NCBI RefSeq assembly: GCF_027596085.1
Contig: NC_072472.1
Span: 7,006,745 to 7,070,744, forward strand
Source of the DNA: Anoplopoma fimbria
Taxonomy: Eukaryota > Chordata > Actinopteri > Perciformes > Anoplopomatidae
Reading direction: 5' to 3'
DNA: 64,000 bases
A program made the position numbers and the translations under genes. The notes beneath the pieces are model-generated. The model saw nothing but the letters and a program-made list of their open reading frames with translations, was not told the DNA's origin and searched no databases. The stretch's first letter is position 1. Every line of letters starts with the position of its first letter. Below, piece by piece: positions 1 to 14,689 of this stretch.

Positions 1-34
1 TCTCTCTCTCCCTCCCTCCCTCTCCCTCTCTCTC
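1..34. repeat. CT/CCCT-rich microsatellite at the window edge
   Basis: A CT run with CC interruptions; it may extend beyond the window. Confidence 0.9.
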
Positions 35-662
35 ACTTTTTGTGTGTTTTGAGGCCAAAGGAAACTCATGTGCACAAATGCGTACATGCATGCAACATGC
101 ACTTGAATGCACACAAGCTCATGGCACAAAGGCCTTATTCCATCTGATGCACACAGGAAATGAAGGAGGCAGCGGTGTGTTGTTAGTAGTCACAGGGTCC
201 CAGACGCTACATACTTATTCATTTTCAGATACTCTACGTGTCGGCTTTGCTGCTCTCTGTATACCTGCTGGTGTAAAACAATACTGCCTCAGTCTACAGG
301 CAGTTAATGAAAGCTGCTCCAGTTTCGGGAATGTTTCAGTCACTGCAAAATGTTTGTTTGTTTGTTAGAAGTAGGATATCTGGGGGGAAGTCATGCAATG
401 GACAAAAAAAAACAAATCATATTTTGTTGCAGATCCTAAAATCCTTCAATAGGATTTCTCAACATTGCATTATTGGTAATTGTTGGTATTTTCTAACTAA
501 CCAGTGTAGTTGTATTTTGATGTATATACAGATTGGAACACATTTTATATTATTAAAATTACTTTTTGTTGGTGGTATCAAAGGTGGATCATGATGGTTT
601 TGGTCGTATCAGCCATAGCTATGGATGTTAGGTGCTGTTCAACAGGTATACCATTGGTGTAG

Positions 663-771
<109 letters not shown>

Positions 772-3700
772 GATGTACTTAATTACAGAGCATTATAAAT
801 GAATGTAAAAGAGTATTTATAGTATATTATTTTTATCGAGTAATATGTTTACCCCACAAAAATAGCAAATATTCTATGTTTTAAAAGCAATTATGGCAAC
901 TTTTTTATTTTACCTAACAATCATGCAAGAAAGACGCTGCAAATACCTTTTTTCTCTACAGCAAAGACATTTCTGTGAAGTGTCATTGCAATTTATTATT
1001 ACAAAAGCTGAGGCTGATGAGGACGTCATTCATTTTTTCAAGTATTTGGTCATGAACCAATTTATCAAGGAATCATGAAAGTCTATGAATGTGAGTGCCA
1101 AATTGTATGGCTTTCCATCCAGAAGTTGATGATATTTCGACAAAACCATGGCAAAAAAAAAATGATGTGTTGTTATAGGAGTCATATCGAGTCATTCCTT
1201 GAGTGGTAAAAATGGCACACCACTAGTTTTAATGGTGAGGAAAAGGTGTAATTGCCATCATTTTAGTTTTATCAGTGTGGTTCAGCTACATTGATGATGA
1301 TTCCATTATATTGGGTCTGATGGTGTCAATAGAGGTGTTGAATTGAGGGAGGAAATTGAGCGATTGCTTGCTGCTGTGTTCAAAATGGCTGCCTGCCCAG
1401 CGTGAGCGCTGTGTACGGTCGGTAAAATACTGATGGTTTCTTTTCATATGGTCGGCTCAGACAAGAAGTCTGTATTGATTTTTACTGTGTCGAAATTATT
1501 AGGAACACAAAGGAGCTTCATCCTTGTCCTCTCCATTCTTTTTCATAAAAGACCTCCACTCATGATGCTTGTCTCTTTTGTGAGTGATGAACATATCTTA
1601 TGACTTCTTCACTTCAAGAGCTGATGATGATTGAAAATACCACTGTAAACGGCTTTTTACAAGATCTCACTCACATCTCAGAAACACTGCTATTTTAAGA
1701 AACTATTGTAAGAATTAGGACTTCAAACAGTTGCGTCAACTTTATTTCAGTTCAATATCATGCTTACAGTCTGGATGATCATGAAGCAGATTACAACCAT
1801 CATAAATAAAGAGCCAAAATAAGAGAGTTAGTGCTGCATCAATCAAATAAAATGTGTGAAACATATTCCTACTCTAGTATGAATGATGAATCATGCAAAA
1901 TTATTATAAATATGTTACATGCTTTTTAAGTCAGCTTTAAACAAAATGACTGGTATTGTTCTTCATTTGTTAGTCCAAAGTGCAACATCTTGCAGCTGGA
2001 AATACTCACTTAAGCACCAAATGTTTATAAATCTGCAGCTGGAGGTAATACCCCACAAATGAACAATTTACTTTTGATTGAGCAATGTTTACTAAAAGCT
2101 ACAGTGCCCAGCTGTTTTAAGATATAACTGCGCCTTAAAAAAAAAAAAAAATGAAACTGAATATTTTTGACCCAGATAGAAGATATTCAGTATGTTATGA
2201 ATTGGAACAAATGTGCTTTGTATAGAAAAGTCAGAGAATATTAATAGATGGATTACCACATTATAGGTTTTGGTCTTTACCCTGGATTTGTTACAATGAG
2301 AAAATAAAGACTGCCGCCAGCCTTATCCTTTAAAGTGAATTCTATTTTGATTGAAAATGGTTTGAAGTTCTTAGTTGACCCAAGAAAGTTGTCCCATTAT
2401 TTTAATTTTGGGAAGAAGTATTTAATCAGGATTTAATTAGAATCCTCAATTCCTTTTACTGAATACATAACTGGTTGATTTTTAAGAATTCTTATTCTAT
2501 TTTTGTTATTTTCAAAACCATTTACCACATATACTGACAGTTGTGTTGGCCAATAAAGTGTAGTATAAGTCATTCCAAATTTCATCTTGTGGATTTTTAT
2601 TATTGCAAAAGAAATAAAATGTGTATATAAACATGAGGTATTGTTTTGGTGATGTATGCCTAACAAGCAATAAATTTAGCACATTGAGATTTGAAAGGCT
2701 GATGGATCTTGAGGAGTTACTGTAGGAGAAATCGAGGAAGCCATAAATAATGCAGGCTAAATATAACCTTATTCATCCGTCACCATTCCACTTCTACCCT
2801 GAAATGTAATTGATTAAAACGGGTTTGGATATTTCACTGGCAAATGATTTGAGATGCAAAGACATTGCCATAACTCAAAATTCAGCGGATTGACTCCCCG
2901 GCAGAGAGCGTTGGATGTTTTTTGCGCTAAAACAAGTGATAAATAATGGAGGTTTGTTCTGTGCAGCTCAGATCGATATATTGACGAGGCAGAGGTCGGG
3001 GACGGCCATCATCAAACTGCCCTCTGCTGTGGGTTGGTCCTGACACCTGGGGGACCGAGGGGAAAATGTGTCACTGGCACCAGACTTAACCGTCCACGGA
3101 TTTATACACATGATGACAACTGATGACAAAGCAGTTCAGCCGCCCAAAGTCCTGCTCGTCATCAGGACCATGTTGGGAAATCTTACCTCACCTTAGCATG
3201 TAGCCTAGCAAAGGGTTTGGCTCAGCTTGATGGTTTCAGTTTCAGATGATCCAGACAGAAGATGCACTTCGGCCAAATTCCCACACATGGGGGGTCATTT
3301 TTGCAAGAAGAGCTGGTTTCAGACGAGTGTTATGTAAAAGAACAGGAGAGCTTCTGTTGCGTTGCTCTGTTAGTGTGTCACACGCACAATGTCTGGCCCA
3401 TTGATCAGAGTGAGCTGCAGTGAGTGTGTGCGTGCTCTGACCTGTTTGTGCAGTGGAGTGTGAGGTTAGCGGATGCTGTTTCAGGGTCAGTGCTGGTGTG
3501 GGACTAAATGGACCAGTCCAGGAGGCCGGCCTGTCACTAGCGGCCTCCCACTCACTGTCAGTACTACTGCTGTCACATCACTACTAGGTCATATAGAGCA
3601 AACTCTTTGATACAGCTTGACTCTTCGCTACTATTCTGTCACTTTGTGCTGCAGCAATCCTCCTCTGGATTTTCTGTGAAGACGTGTGTCTTCAAACACG

Positions 3701-5354
3701 TGACACATCTTCTATTAAGTACAAATCTCTGTGACAATATTCTGAAATTGACATTTCTTTGTTTTGTCGTGAAATGGTTTGTCCCATTTTCCCCCAAAGA
3801 TTCTCAGTGGCTACAAATGTCAAGTGATTTAAATAAGTAATACAGTGAGTTTAATATTTTAAAACCTTTAAACATTTGTTCCCATTAAATCAGGTCAAAT
3901 GCATATATTTAGTTTTGTATTTGATATTTTTTCCCATGAAATATTTCAAGTTGAAAAACTTAATGGGGCTTGCTCCAGACAGGTTAGCCATTGATGGCAA
4001 AAACAGTTGATAACTACACATTGTTTTGCACATTCAATCACCATAGCAACATATCCACAGATAGAAGTTGGACAGAACTGTGTGTATGACTAATTGAATT
4101 AGACACAATGCATAAGAATAAATAATAAACAGTATATTACTACAGCTTTCTTTATTAGTGATGACTGGAGCAACCATCTTGGATTTTGGCGTTGGTTTAG
4201 TGAGAGTCTGCATTTGAACTGGTAAGTTGGAATATCCAAGTTCGTAGTCAGAAATCTCAACTGGAATGCCCACTAAAGTTGGATTTACAGCTTGGAAATG
4301 AAATAATTCATGGAGAAAGCGTGAGACAATCTAAATTGATAATAACAAACACATAGTGGCGCATATTTATCCGAAAATCTGATGTGAAATATTTTGAGGG
4401 AAAATCCATTGAAGATTGTGGTTTTGCTTTTACATCACACTTTACATTACCACTCACTGCACTAAACAAACTGTGTATATATGGAAATATCTTTCCTCTA
4501 TCATTTTCCTTGAAACTTCTATGCTCATTACACTACATTTCTTAATAAAATAAAAATATACTTTTGATTAGTCAAGTATTTAATTCACACAGAAGTATAC
4601 CAAAATAAGCTTTACCTTGTGGTTATTTCATAAAGACTATTTGTTTATTGATTTACCAGAAAAAATGTTATATCTTGATATATATATATATATCAGGATA
4701 TAAAGTTACTTATTTTGGGATTGAAGATTTTGGTTTTATCAACTAGCCCTACTCTAACTCTGTATATAATAATATATAAAATGTACATACAGTTCAGAGT
4801 TCAGAGAAATCCATGAAACATTAAATTATAAGAAACTGCAAATACTAAATACGTTCTGCTTCTGGGTAAAAAGAGCCCACATTGTAAGAGCAGTGCGTAA
4901 CTGAATAGAAATCCAGAGATGATCCTCGTGTTTGTCATCAAGGAAATATACTGAACTAATTCCCTGGTGAACAGGCACAGGGCAAGCTGTTAGCTGCTTA
5001 TAGTTTGGATGGATTCATCTTTCATTGCAGAGGCAATCTATTTTAATGAAATTGATAACCCTCATCATCGGCCATTTGGCATGGACTGTAGCTCAGTTCT
5101 GCACTGTCCACTCTGCCAGGGCTTCTCTGGGCAGAATGGTCTCTTGGCAGCTCCTGCATGTTTGGAAATGTGACATTGAAGGTCCTTTCTTATGCTCAGA
5201 ATTGGACAGAAGGTTCATTGTGAAAAAAATTCACATGGAATATTGTTGCATCAGAGGTGCCATGTCTGAAAGGTGTCCAATCTGACAGCTGCTTCAGGAT
5301 TTCAAACCTACTAACGCTGGTTTTCATGATGCTTGTGTGGCAAGAAGATGTTTC

Positions 5355-5520
5355 TTTTAACTGTGGTTGAAAGTAAATAAGTACATTTGCTCAAGTACTG
5401 TGCTAAAATCTCATTTTTAGATACTTGTATAATGTATTTTATGCTAGAATATTGAAATATTGTATTTTTTACTTTGCAGATTTAGATTAATAAAACAAAA
5501 TATAAAAAACATAGGTTAGG
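5355..5520. repeat. dispersed teleost-type repeat fragment
   Basis: Contains gaaagtaaataagtacattt and gctcaagtactgtgctaaaa, a degenerate copy of a widely spread fish repeat recognised from memory. Confidence 0.6.
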
Positions 5521-7085
5521 ATAAGGAAAGACTATTTATCCCCGTAGGATATTCCCAATTAAAGTGAGACCCACCTTTTAAAGGTGTAACATTATTGTGA
5601 TGGACACATACACTTTTTGCTTCTTGCTAATACTTTTGTATTCCCACTAACCTTGGAATGCTTGATTTATAATTTCAACAAAGTATACACTGTGGTATTG
5701 CTACATTTGCTTAAAAAGATTCTACAAGGAGTTTTTTATTTTGTGTTGGTTTGGCGGCCCCGCCAGACAAGAAACAGTTTTATTTTGTCCTGCTGGAGTC
5801 TGAGCTGAAGTGGAGTTTCTGTATATGGTTTCGTCTGATGTCCCGGGGAGTCAGAGCCGGTGACAGGCATTAAGAATAACTATTCTCCTTCTCGCTGGTG
5901 GTCTTGTTTATATATTCAGGTCATATAGAGGCAGTCTGCTTCATTCCAATTAAAAGTGCCTTCTAGTAACTTTAAGGAAGCATAACAAAAATAGGAAATA
6001 TAACATGTTCAACTATATCGAGAACAGCAGAAAAGCTTTAATAACCTCATTATAAATTCACCTGTATCGCAGCACACAGGATTTACAACCCAGATACACT
6101 CAATTAGGCAACACATTAACTAAATACACAGTTCTCTTGAAGTCCTATAGATAAACTGAGGAGACGAACAGTAACTTAAAATGTATCGAGATGTTTTTTT
6201 TGTCTTTTGTCATCTTCAAAGTTAATGTTTAGGCTATTCCTTCAGTGTTTTCAGTAGAGCTTTTAGAGCTCTGTTATTGACAGGAAGCCCTTTAACTATG
6301 CAACACTAAATGCAAAGTTAATTGCAGCTCTGGTTTAGGGTCCGCATTGGCCCTTGGGTCCCTGGGCCTAGGCCCGTAATGCCTGTTCCATAATCCACCA
6401 ATTGATTTGGCAAAACTCACATTTACATATTGATCAGTTATATCCTGTTTTTAAATCGCCAGCATGTATGTGATGTAAATGTGACAGTGAGTGTGTTAGT
6501 TGAATTGAATTTCTATCAATGTTATGGTAGTTAATCCCATTGGTATCGGTTGAATGGTCCCATTTATCGGACTGTCTCCTGCAAGAGTGGCAAAGATTTA
6601 CGTCATTTAAAGGCATGATAGCAGAGGTTGAAACACAATATTATTGTTCATGGTCGTACTGTAGTGATAGTATCATTTTTGATGTCTGATATGTGTGTTT
6701 TAGTGTAACATAAGCATATGAGTAAAACCCTGGTGGCATGAATCAGGCAGTAATTGAAGACTAACACAGCAGGGGGAGACAAAGGTTGAGCCACACTGTC
6801 CGGTTCTGATCTCAGAGCGGAAGATTTCCTTAAATGCATATTCATGTGTTTTTATTCAATCTGGTATTTCTGCATAATAGCAATGTAGCAACTAGAGAGA
6901 TAGTGTGGGTTGACATATGAGGATTCAGGGAATGTGCGTGTGTGTGTGTCTGTGTGTGTTGATGTCATCTGATCCCTTGCGGGGACATCAGGGGGCTGTG
7001 TGGACTTGCCAACCTCTGGACTGCTTTCTTGCTTGAGCGGACGCTCTCTCTACCACGAATCCTGCGGGCCTTCGTCCCTCAATAT

Positions 7086-7087
<2 letters not shown>

Positions 7088-7168
<81 letters not shown>

Positions 7169-7179
7169 CACGCACACAC
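7088..7179. repeat. CA microsatellite with CG interruptions
   Basis: About 92 bases of alternating CA, with two CG-containing interruptions near the 3' end. Confidence 0.98.
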
Positions 7180-7800
7180 TTACCCTTAGAGTGTATGTTA
7201 GTCACTGTGGTCTTCAGGGAGCGGGTGTGTCCATATGTTTAGTTAGAGTCCAGCTGCTGTATATTTTTTCGCTCCAGAATACAGATCTTCTCTGTAAATA
7301 ATCTGCACTCTATTTTCAGATTTAAAAAAAGTACTCAAACTGAAAAATGTATGTTTACTATTTTTAGTTTTAATGACGGCACCCTCTATCTGTGAAATAA
7401 CCAAACATACTGATGGTAAGACAACAGCCTTTGAGCATAAACCCATATTTTTTATTTGAAACAGCTGGTTTCTTGAAGCCACCACAGCGGACACAAGTTT
7501 CGAAAACAACATTTACATATTCACAAACGACACATAGTTATTTATTTACACTTCCAATGGGGCAATATTATAATTAATTTGGAGTCATGTTTGGATCCAC
7601 CTTATGTCCATTATTCTCTCTCTTTTTAGCTTCTGTTTGGTTTCCGCTTCCTCTTGAGGGAAATATCTGCTGATCCTTCCAGCTGTAACTTTGTGTTTCT
7701 GCAGTTTTTTTGCTGTAGTGTTCAGAGCCTTTTTAAGAGCGTACGAGAGAAAAATCAGCAAAGTTGCAGGCTGGAAAAAACAAAACAATGAGCTGGAAGA

Positions 7801-8101
7801 TTACATTACATTACAGTCATTTAGCAGACGCTTTTATCCAAAGCGACTTACAATCAGTAGTATATTACATATCATTCACCCATTCACACACTGATGACAG
7901 GCTACCATGCAAGGTGCCACCATCAGACTCTAACTAACATTCATCATCCAGTCCACACCGATGGCAAGCCTTCGGGAGCAACTTGGGGTTAAGTGTCTTG
8001 CCCAAGGACACATCATTATAAATTCACCACATCGACGGGTATCGAACCACCGACCCTCTGATTGGAGAACTACCTTGCTCTCCACTACGCCACAGCCACC
8101 C
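7801..8101 (-). mobile_element. tRNA-derived SINE with L2-type 3' tail (V-SINE/HE1-like)
   Basis: Read on the minus strand, the element starts with a tRNA-like head. The A box TGGCGTAGTGG (8082-8092) and B box GGTTCGATACC (8038-8048) both fit the RNA polymerase III consensus and are 33 bases apart. A central part contains tgtccttgggcaagacactt. The 3' part contains gtcgctttggataaaagcgt, shared with L2-type LINE tails, and the end is a TGTAA repeat at 7801-7815. It is probably a fixed, inactive copy. Confidence 0.85.
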
Positions 8102-8534
8102 GTTTCAGATGCTGAAACACTGCAAGAGTTTAAGGGATTAACAGAGTCAGTCGACTCCTTACACATTCAAGTGGTCATATGATTTAGTTTTATTATAAAA
8201 CCTTTTTATTTTAGCGGTTTTAATGTCTACTTATGTACCAGTACACATTTACAGAGGGAAAAAAATGCACTTATGAAGTCAATTTGGAGGCTGGTTAGCA
8301 AATGAACTGTAGCGCATTGAACATTACACAATAAACATACCTGTGTCATCATCCATAAGCTAAGTGCTGTGTTCTTTTTCTCTTCAATGCTATTACAAAC
8401 GGCTTTTATAATTACAGTACTTAGCAGTTTCTTTAGGTCAAACAAACTTGTACACCATCCCGCCCACTCAGAGGCTCAGATGTAAAAGAAGCAAAAAGAC
8501 ATGGGAAATATTAAAAATCCTCTCTTGATGTTTT

Positions 8535-8760
8535 AAAGGGCCAGTGTGTAGCATTTCAGGGGACCTATTAGCACAAATGGAAAATAATATTTATAACTAT
8601 AATTTCATTATGTATGTATCTATCTATCAATTGAAACTAAGAATCGTTGTGTTTTTTTATATATACATAGGGATCGGGTCTTCTTCATTAAATCCGTCGT
8701 GTTGCACCACCATGTTTCTACAGTAGCCCAGAATGGACAAACCAAACACACTTCCTTGAG
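8535..8760. repeat. dispersed teleost-type repeat
   Basis: Contains gggccagtgtgtagcatttc at one end and ccatgtttctacagtagccc plus gaatggacaaaccaaacaca at the other, in the order seen in a common teleost interspersed repeat. Family not assigned. Confidence 0.65.
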
Positions 8761-9519
8761 AAACTGCTGCAGAGGTCAAATCTGTAGTTTTGAAACTTAG
8801 AGGTACTGAACAAGCTGTGTTTTTTGACACATTGGTGTGAGAATGTGTTGGATTCACTGATGGCAGTTGGATTAAATCTTTATTTGAAAATAAAAGGAGT
8901 ACTAGCTTGTGGACCAGCCCAGATCTTTCTTTTAAAGGCTTTCCCTTCAGGTTATACATTATATTTTCATTTGGTATCCATGACACTAGTTCACTGCTCC
9001 AGCAGTTTTATTTCTTGGTTATGATATGGGCTATTCTAATAAAGTTTAGATTGTTTTTTATTGACTTTCATCATAGATGTGTTTTTTATCATTCATTTTG
9101 ACTGCAAAAAAGGAACGAGTTTTCAGTTTCAGATTTCAGGTGGCGTTGAAAGGCAACAAGCTCATTATGTGAGATTAGGTAAATGACTTATGGGTCATTC
9201 TCCAGTCGAGTACAATCTTTTAGATCCATGAAGATAAATACGATTTTTCTTGCAGTAACATCTGCCGAGCCATCGCCTGTGTTGTTTGACTCATGACACA
9301 AGGAGAAGCTAACTGTGGTGATGTTACAACAAACCCCACCACAGCACAGCCTTGACTTCCGTGTGTTTCTCCTCATACTGTCGTTCCCAGCATTCCCTTG
9401 TACCCCTTGTAATTGTGTGTACAACAGAGGAAGCACTGCTTTCTTCTCTCTGTCCCTCTGTCTGTTGTCTTGTTTGTCTCACTGAGGGAGGAAGCTGCCG
9501 GCAGATCAGAAAAGACGCA

Positions 9520-9521
<2 letters not shown>

Positions 9522-9553
<32 letters not shown>
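9522..9553. repeat. CT microsatellite
   Basis: A 32-base CT run. Confidence 0.97.
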
Positions 9554-9555
<2 letters not shown>

Positions 9556-10251
9556 ACTACAGTGCTTCAGTCTGTATGGAAACAATGGCTTTGTCAGTTA
9601 AGCAGCCCTATTGTTTGCTTCCCCACCCCCCCACTTTCCTTAAACAACGGCAACATCTTGAGATCTTCGTTCAGTTTGCCGCTCGCTCCGATTCTCCTCG
9701 TACCCAGAAACTGGCAGAGGATGCTCATTATCGTCCCTTTTCACTTGTTGTTCTGCGTGTGAGTAAAAAGTGGCCAATTACAGTGCGTCTCTTGTAGACA
9801 GCCGAACCTTTCTATAATGAGGAGATCTCCTTAAGCAGGACACACTGCACTGCTTGTGTAGACTTTACAAAAAAAATGTGAAGTTTCCATTTAATTCAAA
9901 GTCCGACCAATAAAACACAACAGACGCAGGTTCAGTTTGTGTTGTTTTGATGTCATGAAGCAGCGCCGCGTGAATGCGATGAGTTTTGTTAATGGGGATG
10001 AGGTCCTCTAGCATATATCTACGCAACAGTGAGGGGAATGATTCAGTGCACCACGAGGAAATGTTGCCGTTTTTAAATGTGGGAAGAGAACAGCTTTTGA
10101 GATGAAAGCATCAGAGGAAACAGATGCGTTTGGTTTTGATCGCTATTTACCACATTCAGCGGTTCCCTTAGAAGGATTTAAAGTGGTAATCAGTGGGATA
10201 ATGGTTTGTTATTTTGTCCCCAGTCGTGGTGCTAAGCATTCATTGCTGTGG

Positions 10252-10254
<3 letters not shown>

Positions 10255-10284
<30 letters not shown>
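10255..10284. repeat. T homopolymer, 30 bases
   Basis: An uninterrupted T run in intron 2, about 600 bases upstream of exon 3. It is error-prone in sequencing. Confidence 0.97.
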
Positions 10285-10286
<2 letters not shown>

Positions 10287-10862
10287 ACCGCGTTTTCCAG
10301 CCATCACTTGTCATTCCGAAAAGCGTGCGTTCTTTTTGTCTTCATCATCTGCTCAGGTGCATTTGTCAAAAAACGAGGGCTATCACTGCTCCTGTTGTAA
10401 TTCTTCCCTCTATTTATCCAAAGCAAACTGAAAACAACACTTCCTGTGTGCTGCCATTATTTCTCTGGCACTGGGCCAATATTTCTATCAATTAAAAAAA
10501 TCTTGTTTCTCTGGAGATGAGCCCTCATTGTGTGTGTTGTTGTTTTTGCTCCTACATAATGAAATTATCACAGGGGAAATGTGCTTAATGAAAGATAAGT
10601 GAACTGATTCACAGCCTGACAACGTCCTAAAACTGTGTGGATGCTTTATTGGAGAAACAATTAGATTTGTGTTCACACTGGCGACAAATAAGAAAATGAA
10701 AATTTCTTATAAATGTATTTTGTTTAAAGCTGCACCGACCTGTTTTGGTTTCCAGTCCACAAACTTTCCACTTTGGCTTCATTTGACTACTTTCATTGTC
10801 TGTATATCTCTTAACATGTTTTGGTATCAATTTTCACGTGCTCTATCTTCTCATCTTTTTAA

Positions 10863-11129
<267 letters not shown>

Positions 11130-11360
11130 TGATGAGAATGGACTGCTTTTGCCTTCGGACGCTTGTATATTAGTCACCGATGTGCAGTGCCACCGTGTGT
11201 GTGTGTGCTGTATTTGAATGAAATGTGTGTCTCATCTAATGAACAACCATTTGAAGTATTGAGTGAACTGAGTCTTCCTAAAAAACTTCTAACAATATTT
11301 AGTTTAGTCTGTACTCCGACTCTTTGTATTATGCCTTGTAAAACTTACAATGACTACAAG

Positions 11361-11416
<56 letters not shown>

Positions 11417-11850
11417 TTTATTTATATAGCACCTTTTAAAAACAAGGTTTACAAAGTGCTTTGACAGACCAGCCAGCAAGACAGTGCATAAGAAACAAAA
11501 TGAAATAACAAGTGACAATCAAATAAAATAAATAAAATAAATAAAATAAATAAAATAAATAAAATAAATAAATAAAATAAATAAAATAAATAAAATAAAT
11601 AAAATAAATAAAATAAATAAAATAAAATAAAATCAAGTGATAATGGTAAAATATAGTAAACAAATATAAGATAAAATACCAAGACCAAATGAAAATGAAC
11701 CAATAAAACGACGACATCACATAAAAGCCAATCTATAAAAATGTGTTTTAAGAAGTGATTTAAAAGAGATTACTGATTCTGCAAGCCTTAACTCCTCCGG
11801 TAGGTCATTCCAAAGCCGAGGGGCCCTTATGGCAAGATGGAGGTAAAAAG
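11361..11850. repeat. AAT run plus dispersed teleost-type repeat with internal 9-bp array
   Basis: An AAT trinucleotide run (11361-11415) is followed by ctttatttatatagcacctt and later ccggtaggtcattccaaagc, phrases I recognise from a common teleost interspersed repeat. An array of a 9-bp TAAATAAAA unit (11521-11632) lies inside it. Family name not assigned. Confidence 0.7.
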
Positions 11851-14689
11851 CAACCAAACAATAGTACAAATATCAATAATAACACAATAAAATAACAAAT
11901 AATAAAGACAAATCACAAGTCTTTTAGATGTGTTGCAATTGTGTTCTGTTACAGCCATGTTCAGGCATTGAAATGAACATCTTTGAACAGTTTATATAAG
12001 GTTATAGTTGAACAGCTAATAAGCACAATTAACTGGTGGCTTTGACATGTAATGTTCCTAAACTATGCTTGCAAACTTATCAAAATTGTTTTGCAGCAGT
12101 AACACAATGGTAACTTTATTGTGTTATACAGTAAAATAAACCGATTGTCCCCATATGAGGACATCATATTTGTTTTTAAAAAAAAGCTTGGGTCCCAGAA
12201 GGAAACAGGTGGCACATCAAATGCTCATGAGAGTTGTTTTTGTCGCTGAAAAAACAGCAGAATTCATTGTTCAGGTATGAGGACCTGTTGGATTATGTGC
12301 AGGTTTGTTTTTGTAAAAAAAAAAAAAACGATTTTAAGGAATTAAAATGTCTGCAGCTCCCAACCATTACATTATCTTAATTATAAGTTTATTTAGTTCA
12401 AAATTAAATTAAATTGGAATAAATCTGTCAGAAAGCAGGTATGCAGCGTTTCTTTGCCCTCATGCCCGCTACATGGCAGCAAACACAGAGGTGTGAATGC
12501 AGTGCTTCTAAAATAATGGCTGTTTTTTATCCACAACAATATTTCAGTGAAGCTGCTGTTAGAAGTGTTGTAGGTAGTGTTGGACTTCTCTCTCCATCTG
12601 TCTCTGGCTCCAATCCCCTCCTGAGGACGTGGATCTCGTATTTCTCACTACCATATGTGTTTCTCTCTCTGTGGATTTTTTCTTTTCCCTTTTCACCCAC
12701 CCAGTCTTCGCCTCCCCCTCTCCCTCACACATACACTCACAGAGTCAATAGGTTTGTACTTACTCCACCCCCCCGTGTCACATTTCCATTACAAGAACAG
12801 AATGGATATGGCCTACTGCTTGGATCACATCTCCAAATCTCGCTTTCATACATTTTCCAGATGGTAGTCAGTGGGTTTTCATTCTTTCTCGCTGCTGCTG
12901 TGGGGACTGCAGTGAGTGTTTCAGCTGATTGGCTATATAGGAGCTTCAGAGTGGGGAGCGTATCAGGATGGCCGCCTTGCAGAACGACTCATTCCCTGTC
13001 TCTTTTTTTCTCTTATCTCAGGTCGTACACGCTTCACTGGGTAAAAAGCCTCCTCTCCTCTCAACAAAACCTCTTTGTATGTAATCAAGTGTACTCCAAA
13101 AAAAACTCAACAAAGGTTCCTAGCTGTACGACTGTGCTGCCCCACAGAAAGACAAGCTCACTTATGCGTTGCTTTTATCTGGCATTAAAACTGATTTAAG
13201 ATCAGCAATAGTCTGTGAGAGGAAATACAGATGATGTTATTGTGTATTGTTTTGAAAGTGCCTGTTGTGATTATTCCAAATACTAGAAACTTAATGTGCT
13301 TTCTTGTAAACCAATCAAATGAACTCCGGCACAAACTGGACAGTTCATATATTCGGAGTATACCATTCAAAAAACTCTCAGGCAGTGAATGTCTGATGTA
13401 CAGCTGAAATCGCACATTTACGCAGACAGCAGGTCCATCATTTAACTTTTTAAATAATTGTCCAAACCCATCCACACACTGTGTTAGCATGGATTCCACC
13501 AGAGGCTTATCCGTTGTCAGGCAGAAAGCTGATGAGTTCCTAAATTGATAAATAGAAAACCAACCATGATCTATACACCTTGACCAGTCATTCTAGATAA
13601 GTATTTCACAACACAAATTTACAAGAGAATTGAAACATACAGAAAAAACTGTTATATGTTTGGTGAACTGCTCAAGCTCTGTCCGTGGTGCTGAAATCAG
13701 TCAGCAGCAGCAGCTTATTTCAACTGACTGATGGCTGACAGTTTATTTCTTCCACTCTGTTGAAGTTTCTGTCATCCTAACAGTGGGAAACACTGGCTGT
13801 CAAGGACAGAAAAAAATGTTTTTTTCATAGTTGATAAAGCATTTTGTTGGATTTTATTGGAGTTTTCAGTTGTTTCATATTGTTATAATGAAACATTTAC
13901 TGAAATGTATTGGTTATTGATTACAAAAGTCTGTTTAATTCATCCTCCTTCTTCATAACTTGTCTTTCATCTTCATTGATGTCTAATATTTCTTTCCTTT
14001 AGTGCGTTTACTCATTTATGTTGCCGACCAGCTTCATAGCCGATTAGTTTGATCTCTCTTCTGCACAAGCATTTTTCACAATCCTTAAAATCATACGGCC
14101 TTCTTTCTGCAATTTTTCCTGGAAAAGCAGAAGCAGGCACTGCCCTTGAGATTTTTAGTATTTTGGGGTATTTCTTGTGGAGTTTTTGTACTAGAGACTC
14201 TATTCATGAAGTGATAGTGTGAGTAGGAGTGTACTCAGACAGTTTCTGAAGTGGCAGACATGCATATTTTAAAACCCCTCAAATATGTCATGAGGACTTC
14301 TGTCTGTGTTAGAGGGTATGAGTTTTGTGTGTGTGTGCACGTATACTTGCGTACTAGTGTTCTGTATGTACATGCGAGGGCTTTTCAGGAGGCTTTTGGG
14401 TACAGGCTGCAGCACTTTGGCCTGAGGATTTTTTTCACACACAGGGCCAGGCATTCATCCAGTATTGACTATAATGTAGAATCAGCCCACGCATGGCCGA
14501 GCTCAGTCAATGAGCGCCAGTCTGATTCCCCGTATCAAAGCTCCAGGGAGACGAGGGGCTGGATACGGTAGCGCTGTAGTGAATGCTGTCTCTTTTAGAT
14601 TTCCCTGCAAATTCCACGAAACACATACACACTCTCTCACAAAGGCAAAATAATACATAAAGGTGAAAAGAATACAGGAGATTTTTTGG

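Noticed and set aside
7000..7300. Poly-His-Thr and poly-Cys-Val frames over CA/GT runs (also near 24.7, 27.9, 35.4, 54.5, 61.7 and 62.2 kb)
   Set aside because: They are trivial translations of dinucleotide repeats.
12441..13199. 252-codon open frame on the plus strand in intron 3
   Set aside because: No recognisable domain and low-complexity composition; it lies inside an intron of an active gene and overlaps other open frames.
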